Assembly (NCBI GenBank): GCA_027186245.1
Contig: CP114497.1
Location: 3,975,501 to 4,039,500 of the forward strand
Direction of reading: 5' to 3'
Source of the DNA: Coriaria nepalensis
Lineage: Eukaryota > Streptophyta > Magnoliopsida > Cucurbitales > Coriariaceae
DNA: 64,000 nucleotides
A program made the translations under genes and the position numbers. This document shows, piece by piece, positions 34,430 to 45,756 of this stretch. The stretch's first letter is position 1; the number at the start of each line of letters is the position of its first letter. The notes below the pieces were generated by a model that saw only the letters and a program-made list of their open reading frames with translations, was not told where the DNA came from and did not search any database.

Positions 34430-37400
34430 TAAAAGTTTTAAGGCTAAGTTTATGGCCTTAATTCTATGTTTAAGGTTTTATGTTTATACTTAAGATTCCA
34501 AGGTTACATTTAGGGGTTTAAGTCATAGGTTTATGGTCTAAGTTTTAGGTTTAAGATTTATGTTTATGGTTTAAGTATAAGGTTTAAAATATAAGTTTAA
34601 GGTTTTAAGATTTGTGTTTAGTGTTTTAAATTTAAGGTTTCAAGTCTATATTTAAGGTTTTAAGTTTTAAAATGAAAAACATACCTACTATCCCAGACCA
34701 TAATCATGATTGCAATATGGGATAGCAATTTCAGCATGACCAACTCGAACCGAAGCCATGATTTCAGTCTATGATTTCCATCTGAAATGGTAAAGATGAA
34801 ATCATGGTTTTTATTTTTTGTTCTTTTCTTCTTCTTTAAGTTTAGGTTTAGGGTTTTTGTTTCACATTTAATTGTAAGTTTAAGGTTTTAAGTCTAAGTT
34901 TATGGTCTTAATTATAAGTTTAAGGTTTTAAGTTTATGTTTAAGATTCTAAATTTACATTTAGGATTTTAAGTTTAGGTTTATGGTCTAAATTTCAGGTT
35001 TAAGGTTTTATTTTAGGGTTTAGGTATAAGGTTTAAAGTTTAAGATTTAAAATCTAAGTTGAAGGTTATAAGGTTTGTGTTTAGTATTTTAAATTTAAGG
35101 TTTGAAGTCTAAGTTTAAGATTTTAAGTTTAAAAATGCAAAAACATACCTACTATCAATCCCACACTAAAATCATGGAGTGAAATCTTGAGTTCGATCCA
35201 AGATAGGGATTTTGGCCTGACCAACTCAGACCCAAAACATGATTTATGGCTGACCAACTCAGATCGAAATAATTATTTCGATTTTTGATTTTTGTCTAAA
35301 TTAGTCAGGCCAAAATCATGGGTTTTGTTTCTTTTAGGGTTGAAGTTTAAAAGTAGAAAAACATACCTACTCTCCCACACTAAAATCATGGAGCAAAAAT
35401 GATGATTTACGTATGGGACAAAGATTTTTCCCTGACCAACTTAGACAGAAATTGTTATATCGGTCCATGATTTCGGTTTGAATTGGTCAGGCTGAAATCA
35501 TGGTTTTTATTTTTTGTTTTCTTCTTCTTTTTTAGGTTTAGGTTTAGGGTATTTGTTTAACATTTAATTCTAAATTAAAGGTTTTAATGCTAAGTTTATG
35601 GTCTTAATTATAAGTTTTAGGTTTACGGTCCAAGTTTTAGGTTTGAGGTTTATGTCTAGGGTTTAAATATATGGTTTAAAGTATATTATTTAAAATCTAA
35701 GTTTAAGGTTTTAAGGTTTGTGTTTAGTTTCTAAATTTAAGGTTTGAAGTCAAAGTTTAAGATTTTAAGTTTAAAAATGCAAAAAACATACATATTGTCC
35801 CACACTGAAATCACATAGCGTAATCATGATTTTGATCTTGGATAGGGATTTCGGCTTGAACCAACTCAGACCTAAATTATGATTACAGCCTGACCAACTA
35901 TGATCAAAATATTGATTTTGATTCTTGATTTCCGTCAGGATTGGTCAGGCCAAAATCATGGGTTTTCTTTTTTAGGTTTTGAGTTTAAAAGTAGAAAAAC
36001 GTACCTACTTTCCTAGATAAAAACGATGGACCAAAATCATGATTTCGGTCAAGGACTGGGATTTTGGCTTGACAAAGTCATACCAAAATCATAATATATG
36101 TCCATGATTTTGGTCTGAATTGGTCAGGTCGAAATCATGGTTTTTTTTTCTCTTCTTTTTTAGTTTTAGGTTTAGGGTGTTTGTTTAACATTTAATTCAA
36201 AGTTTAAGGTTTTATTGTTGTAGGTTTATTGTTTTAAGTTTATTGTTTTAATAGTTAATCATGGTATTAATTCTAAGTTTATTTTTTTAAGTTTGTGTTT
36301 AAGATTCTAAGTTTACATTTAGGGGTCTAAGTTTTAGATTTACGGTTTATGCTTTAGGTTTAAGGTTTATGTTTAGGGTTTAAATATAAGGTTTAAAGTA
36401 AAAGGTTTCAAATCTAAGTTTAAGGATATAAGGTTTGTGCTTAGTGTAATAAATTTAAGGTTTGAAGTCTTAGTTTAAGTTTTAAAGTTTAAAAATATAA
36501 AAACACAACTATTGTATCACACCATAATCATGGACTGAATTCATGATTAAGTATGGGATAGAGATTTCAGCTAGACCAACTCAGATCGAAATTTTGATTT
36601 CAGTCTAAGATTTCGATATGAAATGGTTAGGCCTTAGTCATTGTTTTTAGTTTTTGCTCTTTTTTTCTACTTTTTAGGTTTAGGTTTAGGGTTTTTGTTT
36701 AAAATTTAATTCTACGCTTAAGGTTTTAAGTCTAAGTTTATGGTTATAATTTTAAGTTTAACGTTTTAAGTTTATGATTAAGATTCTAAGTTTACATTTA
36801 GGATTTTAAGTTTAGGTTTACGATCTAAGTTTTAGGTTTAAGGTTTATGTTTAGGGTTTAAGTATAAAGTTTAAAATCTAAGTTTAAGGTTTTAATATTT
36901 GGGTTTAGTATTTTGAATTTAAGGTTGCAAATCTAAGTTTAAGATCTTAAGTTTAAAAATGGAAAAATGTAAGTACTATCCCACACCAAAATAATGGAGC
37001 GAAATGATGATTTCAGTCTGAGACAAGGATTTTTGCCTGACCAACTAAGACCCAAAATATAATTTTGGCCTGACCTACTCAGATCGAAATAATGATTTCG
37101 ATCATTGATTTGGTACGAATTAGTCAAGCTAAAAACATGGGGGGTCTTTTTTTTTTTTTTAACGTTTTAAGTTTAAAAGTTCAAAAACATACCTGCTCTT
37201 AGAGATCGAAATCATGGAATAAAATCATGATTTTGGCTTGGGAATGGGATTTCGGCCTAACCAACGTAGGCTAAAATCATGATAGTGATCCATGATTTCA
37301 GTCTAAATTGTTCAAGCCGAAATCATGGTTTTTATATTTTTCTTTTTTTTTTCCTTCTTTTTTAGGTTTAGATCTAGCGTGTTTGTTTAGCATATAATTC

Positions 37401-38340
37401 TAAGTTTAAGGTGTTAATACTAAGTTTATGGTCTTAATTCTAAATTTAAGGTTTTAAGTTTATATTTAAGACTTTAAGTTTACATTTAGGGGTCTAAGTT
37501 TTCGGTTTATAGTATAAGTTTAAGGTTTAAGGTTTATGTTTAGGGTTTATGCAAAGACATATTTACTCAGACCGTAATCATGGTTTGAAATCATGATTTA
37601 TGTTTGGGATAGGGATTTTGGCCTAACCAAGTCAGACAAAAATCATGATTTCGGTCTATGATTTCGAATGAAATGGTCTAGCTGAAATCATAGTCTTTAT
37701 TTTTTGTTCCTTTTTTTTTTCGTCTTTTTAAGGTCTAGGTTTAAAGTTTTTTTTTACATTTAATTCTAAGTTTAAGGTTTTAAGTCCAAGTTTATGGTCT
37801 TAATTGTAAGTTTAAGATTTTAAATTTATGTTTAACATTCAAAGTTTATATTTAGGATTTTAAGTTTAGGTTTTTCAGTATAAGTTTTAGGTCTAAGGTT
37901 TATATTTAGGGTTTAAGTATAAGGTTTTGAAGTATAAAGTTTAAAATCTAAGTTTAAAGTTTTAGGATTTGTGTTTAATGTTTTAAATTTAAGGTTTGAA
38001 ATCTATGTTTAAGGTTTTAAGTTTAAAAATAAAAAAATATACCTACTGTTCAAGACTCAGATCATGGATCAAAATCATGATTTCGATCTGGGATATGGAT
38101 TTCCACCCGAGCAATATAGACGGATATCATGATTTCCGTGTGACTTGGTCATGCTGAAATCATGATTTTTTTTCTTCTTATTTTCAGTTTAGGTTTATGG
38201 TTTTTGTTTAACATTTAAGTCTAAGTTTAATATTTTATTTCCAAGTTTAAGGTTTTAAATTTAAATTTAAGATTCTAAGTTTACATTTATGGTTCGAAGT
38301 TTAGGTTGATGGTCTAAGTTTAAGAAAAATAAAGTAAATA
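34430..38340 (+). repeat. 3.9 kb telomere-like (TTTAAGG/TTTAGGG) minisatellite with higher-order periodicity
   Basis: The plus strand is built from short T/G/A motifs (GTTTAAGGTTTTAAG, TTTAGGTTTAGGGTTT) with very little C. Blocks of about 110-130 bp with ACATACCTACTATCCC, AAATCATGATTT palindromes and GACCAACTCAGACC interrupt them. The block anchor AAAAACATACCTACT or a variant occurs at about 34676, 35142, 35357, 35782, 35994, 36494, 36956, 37178, 37554 and 38028. Spacings of 210-225 and 375-500 partly alternate, giving a higher-order repeat of about 640 bp. No coding frame is present. Confidence 0.85.
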
Positions 38341-38409
38341 AAACAGCTTAAGTAAATAAAACGATATTCATATATTACCTAAAAACTAAAAACGACCTAT
38401 AAGTCCCAC

Positions 38410-38768
38410 ACATGTCTATATATATAACAAGCCATCTTACGCCTTTACAACTCAATCATATCATTATTTACACACCTTAATGAGAACCCGATCATATGAA
38501 ACTCTATACACGTTATAGTGTGAACCCTATAATCCCCTCAATTCTAATATGTATTTTGTGGCCCTTCAACCATTTGTAAATGGAAGTTCCTCATCAATTT
38601 CTTGTGGTATTTCCTATTCAATTTGATATTATACATCATGAGTTGTGGTAAGATATTGCATAACACCAAACATACTGTATTGACTTCATTTATCTCCTGG
38701 AAATCTACCCTCAATTCCATTACGTATATAGTGCTAGAGTGGAAGTCAAAGACTAAGGCCACCTAATG
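38410..38768 (-). pseudogene. Ulp1-like (C48) protease core with lost catalytic residues
   Basis: The minus frame reads His (38768-38766), a TAG in place of the conserved Trp (38765-38763), then VALVFDFHSSTIYVMELRVD. The position of the catalytic Asp is Glu (38717-38715). After a further stop (38546-38544) and a TGA come GDYRVHTITCIEFHMIG and RRKMACYIYRHVWDL. In active family members the block reads G-D-C-G-V. Here the nucleophile codon is TAT (Tyr, 38531-38529) and the next residue is Arg. Of the His-Asp-Cys triad only His remains. Confidence 0.78.
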
Positions 38769-38939
38769 TGTATTCTTAAGGTTGAGCGTTATTTACACAT
38801 TGTGCACACTATCCCCACCAGAGCCTATAGGCCATTCTACTATTCCCATAATGTAACAAAACTCAAAAATCAATAGTATTAGGGTATAATAATATCTATC
38901 GAAAGTATGAAAAAGTCATAACTATGATTTCCATGCATA

Positions 38940-39023
38940 CTATGATTTCGGTCTAAGATTTCGATATGAAATGGTTAGGCCTTAGTCATTGTTTTTAGTT
39001 TTTGTTCTTTTTTTCTTCTTTTT
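38940..39023. repeat. Isolated copy of the 34.4-38.3 kb array sequence
   Basis: GATTTCGGTCTAAGATTTCG through GGTTAGGCCTTAGTCATTG to TTCTTCTTTTTAGG is nearly identical to 36597-36680 of the array, in the same orientation. It sits inside the Ulp1-like gene, about 600 bp beyond the array edge. Confidence 0.85.
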
Positions 39024-41639
39024 AGGAAATCATAAGGTATAATTTCCATGCATACCTTATAAGCAATGGGTCATCTACTTATCGGTGGCTATTTGTCAGT
39101 CTAACTAATATCGCACTGAAGAGGTCGTCCACTATTGCTGCGGGCTTTCTTGCAACCCAAAGAAATAATTTGGGGTACCTTTGTAACTAAAGCTAGATCA
39201 ACAATAAATATTCGTTGATATGTTGCCAACTATTTCATTAAAATAAGGTTCCAAGTAAATAAAACGTTTAATTAAAATTGGGTAATACTTACTATACCGA
39301 GCAGCCACTCCTCTTTGTTTCTTAATATCCAAAAACTTCCTTATCGTCTTGAATGCTCATCACGACTTCGATAGTCGGCTCATAAATATTTTTGGCCGAT
39401 GCCATTAGAACCCCCTTTACGGCCTTATTTGGCTACCGAAATGGATTAAGTTTGACGGTATCCTTATTCATGTATTTTCGAATGTATTCTGGATTCAAGA
39501 ATGGAGACATGAGGGCATAACTCGGCATTTGAATCCTTTTTTGTGGATTTTCTGGTGTCATATATCTGGGGTTGCCGTCCTCACCATCTCTACCAACCCC
39601 TTCAGAAAAAATAAAACATAGAAGACTTAGTAAAGTTTAAATTTTTTATTTTAGAATAAAATCTTAAATAAAAGAATCTACGTACTGAAGCCCTCTCCCG
39701 GAACTTGAGTTTAAAGAACCATCACCATCTCGCCCTACCAGGTCATTATCTAATATGTCTCATGGAAGGGAGAGGTCAACACCAAAAACACCTACATTAC
39801 AAGATGATAATTTTATTAGTGTGACATAAATAAATCTAAAATGTAAAAAATTATAGAATTTAAATTTAGTACAATCTCAGGATGATAGTGTATGCCATGT
39901 GGCATATATACCATGGTCATTCGATCTGTGCTATGAAGATGCTTCATCATCTACATCAGAGATTCGATAGGTTGCACACCTTAATTTCTCAGTAATCAAA
40001 TCAACCGTACGCTCTAGGTCACTGAATCTATGCTCTAGCAGCCTATTCGATGATTGAATCTCTCCTCCATTTTTTTACCGACTACCTTAATCTTCTTTTC
40101 CATCTTCTACATCATATCCCACAACTCACGATCTACTTTTGGTGCAGATGGACAGGATCATTCGGTCCCTTCTACCTCATCATCGCCCTCTTCTGACTCT
40201 TTCCTATTATCATCATCATTCTCCTCCTCGCCCTCTTCTGACTCCTCATTCTCTTCATCATCAAGCACCTCACCCTTGTCACTGCAAATGATATGGCTAG
40301 AAGATTTAGTCTGTTTCCTCTATGATCAGATCTAGTAAAGCCGCCACATGATCAATTACATCATTTTCAACCTCGTCTTCGAACATGTCAATGCTGGTCA
40401 TATAAGGATTGTAGTTTTCTCTCCTTGATTGACATAAAATTCCATGCACTCTAGCCTACATCGATAAAAGAATATTTGATAGGTCGGTTAATTAAATAAT
40501 TAAAGTATAAATAATTTTTTATCAAAATAAAAACTAACATCTTGGTTCCTCAAAACATTGACGATCTTCGTGTGCATTGGCTTTGTATAATGCATGGCCT
40601 AATTCAGGATCCATGGCCTATGGGTTTTCTTTAGACGCTCCTAACAAGTCTCTCCAATGCTCGAAATTGCTTCAAAAGCCCATACCTATAGTAGTAAAAA
40701 AAAGCATTAAAAAACTATTATGTAGTAAAAACTTAATATAAATCAAAGTTAAGAGTACTAATTGCCTAAAAGGCCAGCGGAAAACTGAATACATCCTACT
40801 TCTCAACAACTGTTTATTCTCTAGTTGCAGCTCTTTTGGACTTTTTCGAAAGTTCATCTCTCTTAATGTATTGATTAGATCTCTCATGTACTACTTTATC
40901 CTAAGGGTAGCTATGAAAGAACTCAACATTTGAGACCTTGTATAGATACTGAGCTGGTACTTTGTAAAACTCCCTTACACATAACAGGCCAACCACCAAT
41001 GAGTAGAGCAGTGCTAACTTCACATTTCGATTATCAATCTTTTCCGCTTCATCATCTTCTTCTTCATGTTGCGTTTTAGTTCTCATCTTGACACTTTAAA
41101 AAATCTTCATAAGCATAGCATATGTAATACTATCATTCCTTTTAAAATAGCGCTTTAGGAATTATGCATTTTTCTTTAGTCTGTAAGGTAAGAAGGTCAT
41201 TGCCTTATGACACATAAGTCTGGTCATAAGAGCAAACTCTTTAATCAAGTAATATAAAGGATGACAATTTATGATGTACCATTGCTTATACTTCTTCTTT
41301 TACTTACCTTGACAGAGGACCAGGCCACTGACTATAAGAGCATAGAATGAAAGCCTTTTATCAACATTTAAGAAATGACTAAATAATGATTTGCTAGATA
41401 TTTTCAACTCTCTATAATTAAGCTTTTCCTTAATTATAGAAATCAACTCGTGCAACATCGAATGAACAGTAATCATGCAAAAAAAGGATCCTTGAACTTT
41501 AACACTAGGGTAACTATAGGTGATCCATCCCCCTAAAAACAAAAAAGAAAATGTTCTACTTATTTCTCTAACAAATCGTCATTATCTTGTGAAATAAACA
41601 CATTTCACATTGAGAAAATGTCTCAGTATTAGGTCTTGT

Positions 41640-41880
41640 GAATTCATAGATTTTTGTATGAGATAGTGTTAAGACATTATCTTTGATCGAAATTTGATAT
41701 ACTCAGACCGAATCAAATTTTAGTCTGAGTGTAACTTCAGACCAAAATCTAGTACATGCAAAATATTTCAGTCCAAGATACTCAAACCAAAATCATATTT
41801 CCGTCTGAGTGTAACATGAAACCTAAATCTAGTGCATGCACAAGAGTTCAGACTCAAGAATTCGGTATGTATGCATAAGA
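41640..41880. repeat. Imperfect direct repeat, about 100 bp spacing
   Basis: GATATACTCAGACCGAATCA with GTCTGAGTGTAACTTCAGAC and AAATCTAGTACATGCA recurs as GATACTCAAACCAAAATCAT, GTCTGAGTGTAACATGAAAC and AAATCTAGTGCATGCA. It lies just upstream of the Ulp1-like gene and could be subterminal repeats of the MULE. Confidence 0.65.
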
Positions 41881-42088
41881 TCTCAAGGCTAAAAATCAAA
41901 TTTCTCAAAAATCAAACTTTAACCAAAATTCCTCCAACTCATATTTCAGCAAATTAAAAATCAAAATCAAACTTCACACAATTGAATCAAACTTTGATGT
42001 TCTTCCAACCGGTGTTCTTCGTTATCCCCCACTTATAGTCGTTGATGATTTTAGACTTAAAGTTCATGAGTGAATTTGGACCAGCATT

Positions 42089-42208
42089 GTGGGTGATTTC
42101 ACGGGTGAGAAAGGAGAGAGGGATTGGGTCGGAACTCGGAAAATAAATGTGGGTGATTTCGCAGGTGAGAAAGGAGAGAGAGAGACGATCAGAACTCGAT
42201 ATGAAATG
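42089..42208 (+). repeat. 60-bp tandem duplication
   Basis: GTGGGTGATTTCACGGGTGA then GAAAGGAGAGAG starts at 42089 and, with two changes, at 42149. It precedes a LINE ORF1-like start by about 150 bases, so it may be part of a LINE 5' UTR. Confidence 0.85.
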
Positions 42209-42347
42209 TATCTAAGGATTATTGGTACCCCTCAACACAGTTTTATCGAATGGTTTTCCATTTCTATGCTTTGATTGGCTCCCCCGTCCTTCCATTGTTT
42301 CAATGTTCTTGCGAGTTAGGGTTTTGGATTTCTAATTGGTTGTGTGC

Positions 42348-42996
42348 ATGGCTTCCTTAGATTCCTCTATTCCTTCCAAAAATGATCAAATTGTGGTTCA
42401 TAATGGAAAAATAAGGGTTTCTTCAGTCCTATTCTACTTCTCTTATCAGCTCAGCAACCTTACCGTCTATTACAATGGAAGCCTGAACATATGCTAAGGA
42501 TGGTTGTCTAGCTATTTCTTTTTCCCCAATATAATTGCACAGTCTTAGGCATTATCTTACAAGGTAGTGGTCCTTAAGTTTGTTAATGACTGACTAATAT
42601 CTCTTCAGGAAGTCAATTCATCCATAAAATCACAATGGGATCATTATAGGCTTGTTGGACTCGCGATCTCTACTCAACTGATTTATCCTTGAGAAGGACA
42701 TGTTACTTGCCTTAACAAGATAGGTTTCATCATTAAAAGGTTTCTCTTACAAGATATATCGCCAGAATAAGGCTTATAATATTGAGCATGATGCTTTAAT
42801 TACCCCTGTATAGGTGTAGCTTCCCAAACTTCCAATCAATTGCTAAGTAATAGAAATGTTGCGTGCGATTGCTGGTGTGATTGGGGGAATATCAATATAT
42901 TCAACTACTTTAACCCTCACCAGGCTCAATGCTGCAAGGGTGTGCATAGAGGTTGATTTAACTAAGACTTTTCAATTGAATATTTGGATCGGTAAG
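42348..42996 (+). pseudogene. LINE ORF1-type DUF4283 fragment
   Basis: ATG at 42348 (MASLDSSIPSKNDQIVVHNG). Broken frames then resemble the DUF4283 domain found in ORF1 of plant non-LTR retrotransposons: VVLKFVND, SSIKSQWDHYRLVGLAIS, LPKLPINC-like, MLRAIAGVIGG, and TLTRLNAARVCIEVDLTK with NIWIGK. The usual next segment, a CCHC zinc knuckle, is missing because copia D begins at about 42997. ORF2 (endonuclease and RT) is not in the window. Confidence rests mainly on the ARVCIEVDLTK block. Confidence 0.7.
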
Positions 42997-43390
42997 TAAA
43001 AGTTTATGTCCGTCAAGTTAATCAAGTTATACCTGATATGAATACATTTTATTTGGTACATTCTTATTTGTAAATATTAACCATTATTTATTTATTTATT
43101 AATCATCTAATTAATAAAATAAATTTTGATTTATCATGTTCATTGGTTATGTTAGAGCTAATGAGTTGTTTCCATTTAATGCATATCATGGTAAAGTCAT
43201 GTTGGAAGTGTATCCAAGCCAATCAGGTTTTGATCCAATGGGGTAAATATCTTTATGCAAATATTAGAAAGATAATAAATATTAGTATTAATTGTTATCA
43301 GGAAAATCACTTATTATTAATCATGATGGAAAGATAATAAATATTAGAAAGATAATAAATATTAGTATTAATTGGTAGTATGTCTTTCTT
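42997..43390 (+). repeat. Two truncated LTR heads of copia D
   Basis: AAAGTTTATGTCCGTCAAGT begins one LTR copy (about 200 bp, to GCATATCATGGTAAAGTC). GGAAGTGTATCCAAGCCAAT (43206) begins a second. The phrase AGAAAGATAATAAATATTAG is repeated at about 43264, 43330 and 43346. Neither copy is complete. Confidence 0.65.
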
Positions 43391-45172
43391 ATGGAAACCT
43401 CTTCTGGTAAGAAGGGAAAAGCTAAGCTTAATAAGCGAGACAACAAAAGGGTTCTCAAAGCCAAGAAGTATGATGGAAAGATAAAGAAAAGAAAAGATGA
43501 AAAATGTTTTCACAATGGAGAATTTGAACACTCGAAGAGAAATTGCAAGGATCATCTTGCAAGTCGAAAAAAGCATACTCTTACTGCTTCAGGCATTTTC
43601 CTGATTGAGATTAACCTTTCTTGTAATAATTATACTACTTGGGTAGGATACCAAATTCGGTTCTCACATTTGTAATAATATGTAGAACCTAAAAAGTAGC
43701 CGAATTTTGAAGAAATGATAAGTCAATTTATGAGCCCGGCTATATGAACTTATGGTTTATCATTGCATTCAGTCTTAATTTTAAACTATCATACAACATT
43801 TTATTTCTATTTCTAGACTTGATGAAGAGGGTCTTACCTTATGGACAATATTTTGAGTTTTCATTTAAATAATGTTGTTTATGTCCAAAATTTAAGTAGT
43901 ATAATTTGCCTCAATATTTAACAAGTCAAGAAAATAAAGTTTGATTTTAATTAAACATACTTATGGGAACTTCCTTGGGTAAAAAGGGAAACCCTATGCT
44001 TAAGAAGCGAGGTAATAAAAAGGATCTAAAGTAAAAAAGGATGATGTAATGAAAAAGAAAAGCAAACATGAAAAATGTTTCCACTATGGAGATTCGGGAC
44101 ATTTGGGAGCAGAATTGCAAGGATTTTCTTGCAAATCTAAAAAAGCATGGTCATGCTGCTTCATGTATATTTATGATTGAGGTTAACCTTTCTAGCGATG
44201 ATTATACTACTTGGGTATTTTGGATACCAGATGTGGTTTCCATATTCGTAATAATGTGCATAACCTAAGAAGTAGCCGAATCTTGTAGAAAAGAGAAGTC
44301 AACCTACAAACTAGAAATGGAGTAAGAGTTGTCATCTTGCTTAATTAAATTTGAAGCATTGTTATTATGCACCAACTATGATAAGACATATTGTTTCTAT
44401 TTGTAGACTTATGAAGAGGGTCTTACCTTTTCCATCAAGGATAATATTTTGAGTTTTCATGTGGATGGATTATTTTATTGAAATAGTTCATTAAATAATT
44501 ATGTTTATGTCTTGAATTTAAATATTATATAACTTGCTTGCATCAATATTGAACAAGTCAAGAAAAGAAAGCTTGATTTTAATCAAACATAGTTAAGGGA
44601 CCTTTTTTGGTAAAAAGGGAAAGGCAAAGCTTAAGAAGCGAGGCAATAAAAGGGTCATCAAAGAAAATAAGGATGATGGAAGGACAAAGAAAAGCAAAGA
44701 TTAAAAATGTTTCCACTGTGGAGAATGTGGACATTGGAAGAGAAATTAAAGGATATTCTTGCAAATTAGAAACAACATGGTCATGTTGCTTCATGTATGT
44801 TCATGATTGAGGTTAACTTTTTTTGCAATGATTTGGGTGTTGGATACCGGATGTGCAATGACTATACTATTTGTAATAATGTGCAGAGCATTAAAAGTAT
44901 CCGAATCTTGAAGAAAAGAAAAGTAAACCTACAAGCCGAGAGGGAGCAAGAGTTGTGGCTTTACCTGTAGGAACTTATAGTTTATCGTTGACTTCTAGCT
45001 TAAATTTAAATTTGAAAGATTGTTATTATGCACCAGTTATGATAAGACATTGTTTCTATTTCTAGACTTGATGAAGAGGGTCTTACCTTTTTCATCAAGG
45101 ATAATATTTTGAGTTTTCATTTGGATGTATTATTTTATGGAAATGGTTCTTTAAATAATTCTATTTATATTT
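43391..45172 (+). pseudogene. copia D nucleocapsid/protease segment, three tandem copies of about 600 bp
   Basis: Copies start at about 43391 (METSSGKKGKAKLNK), 43970 and 44595. Each has the phrase TCTTCTGGTAAGAAGGGAAA or a variant, a basic stretch, a zinc knuckle (CFHNGEFEHSKRNC; CFHYGDSGHLGAELQ; CFHCGECGHWKRN-like), a protease motif, and a pre-integrase segment ending AAAGTTTGATTTTAATYAAA. Copies one and two have lost protease DTG (GYQ, DTR). Copy three keeps D-T-G-C near 44848. Only copy three connects, after an insertion, to the integrase region. Confidence 0.8.
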
Positions 45173-45756
45173 TGAGGGTGGTGAAGGACAATAAATTTTG
45201 GCAATTCGGAGCAATACCCTTGGCTTAATTTCAGAAGTTAACGATGAAAGTCGAGTGGAGTGATGGAGGGTCTAATTTAATTTTTAAAAGAATGATGGAG
45301 TTATGGAGTTATGGAGTGATGAGGTATTGTAACAACTTATGATATTAAAATCATTACATTACTTTACTTATTATTGTAAAATCAGAGTACTTATATTTAT
45401 TTTTAAATTTATTTACAATGAATTTATTCAAAAAGAAGCTTTTGAAAACTTTCTTTATTAACAGGGTTTCTTGTATCATACAGAGAAAAGAGTCTACTAT
45501 AGTAGTACTTATAAACAGGCACGTGCCCATTAGGAGGCTTCAAAGTACTTATAAAGAGGTTCTCAAAATACTAGATGTGTACTTGGGATGTACCAAATTA
45601 TTTTTATATATGACTATTTAGAGCATTAAGCGAAATATGACAGCATAACTTAGTCCTAGTATCAATACTTCCTTCACAGGCATCACACTCTCTATGCAAG
45701 TTTGTTAGGGTAGCTAGATTGGCTCCTAACCCTTAGGGCTTACAACATGGAAAGTA
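45173..45756. mobile_element. Unclassified 584-bp insertion in copia D
   Basis: Splits the third gag/protease copy. The hexamer TATTTT precedes the insertion (45166-45171 region) and follows it (45757-45762), a candidate target-site duplication. It contains ATGGAGTTATGGAGTTATGG (about 45295) and no coding frame with similarity. On the minus strand there is a short LTR-like promoter arrangement. No terminal inverted repeats were seen, so a solo LTR or SINE-type insertion remains possible. Confidence 0.5.

Larger units (their letters stand above)
38410..41542 (-). pseudogene. DUF1985 / acidic linker / coiled coil / Ulp1-like protease gene, degenerate
   Basis: Read on the minus strand. (1) About 41542-41130: N-terminal region and DUF1985 core, VDKRLSFYALIVSGLVL then QWYIINCHPLYYLIKEFALM. 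(2) 41086-40750: KLALLYSLVVGLLC, VEFFHSYP, and after a frameshift MRDLINTLREMNFRKSPKEL and YSVFRWPF. (3) About 40290-40150: an acidic run (EENEESEEGEEE). (4) About 40110-40040: coiled-coil-like KMEKKIKVVGKKMEERFNH. (5) 38768-38410: Ulp1 C48 core. This order is typical of Ulp1-like proteins carried by plant transposons, which would cleave SUMO-like substrates if active. Intervening stops may partly be introns. The protease is dead (see the separate core entry). Confidence 0.8.

Noticed and set aside
34430..38340. CRISPR-like repeat/spacer array
   Set aside because: Repeat blocks are long, variable and separated by degenerate short tandem repeats, and the DNA is plant nuclear.
40054..40335. Plus-strand Ser-rich open frame
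   Set aside because: Antisense of the acidic GAA/GAG-rich linker of the minus-strand Ulp1-like gene.
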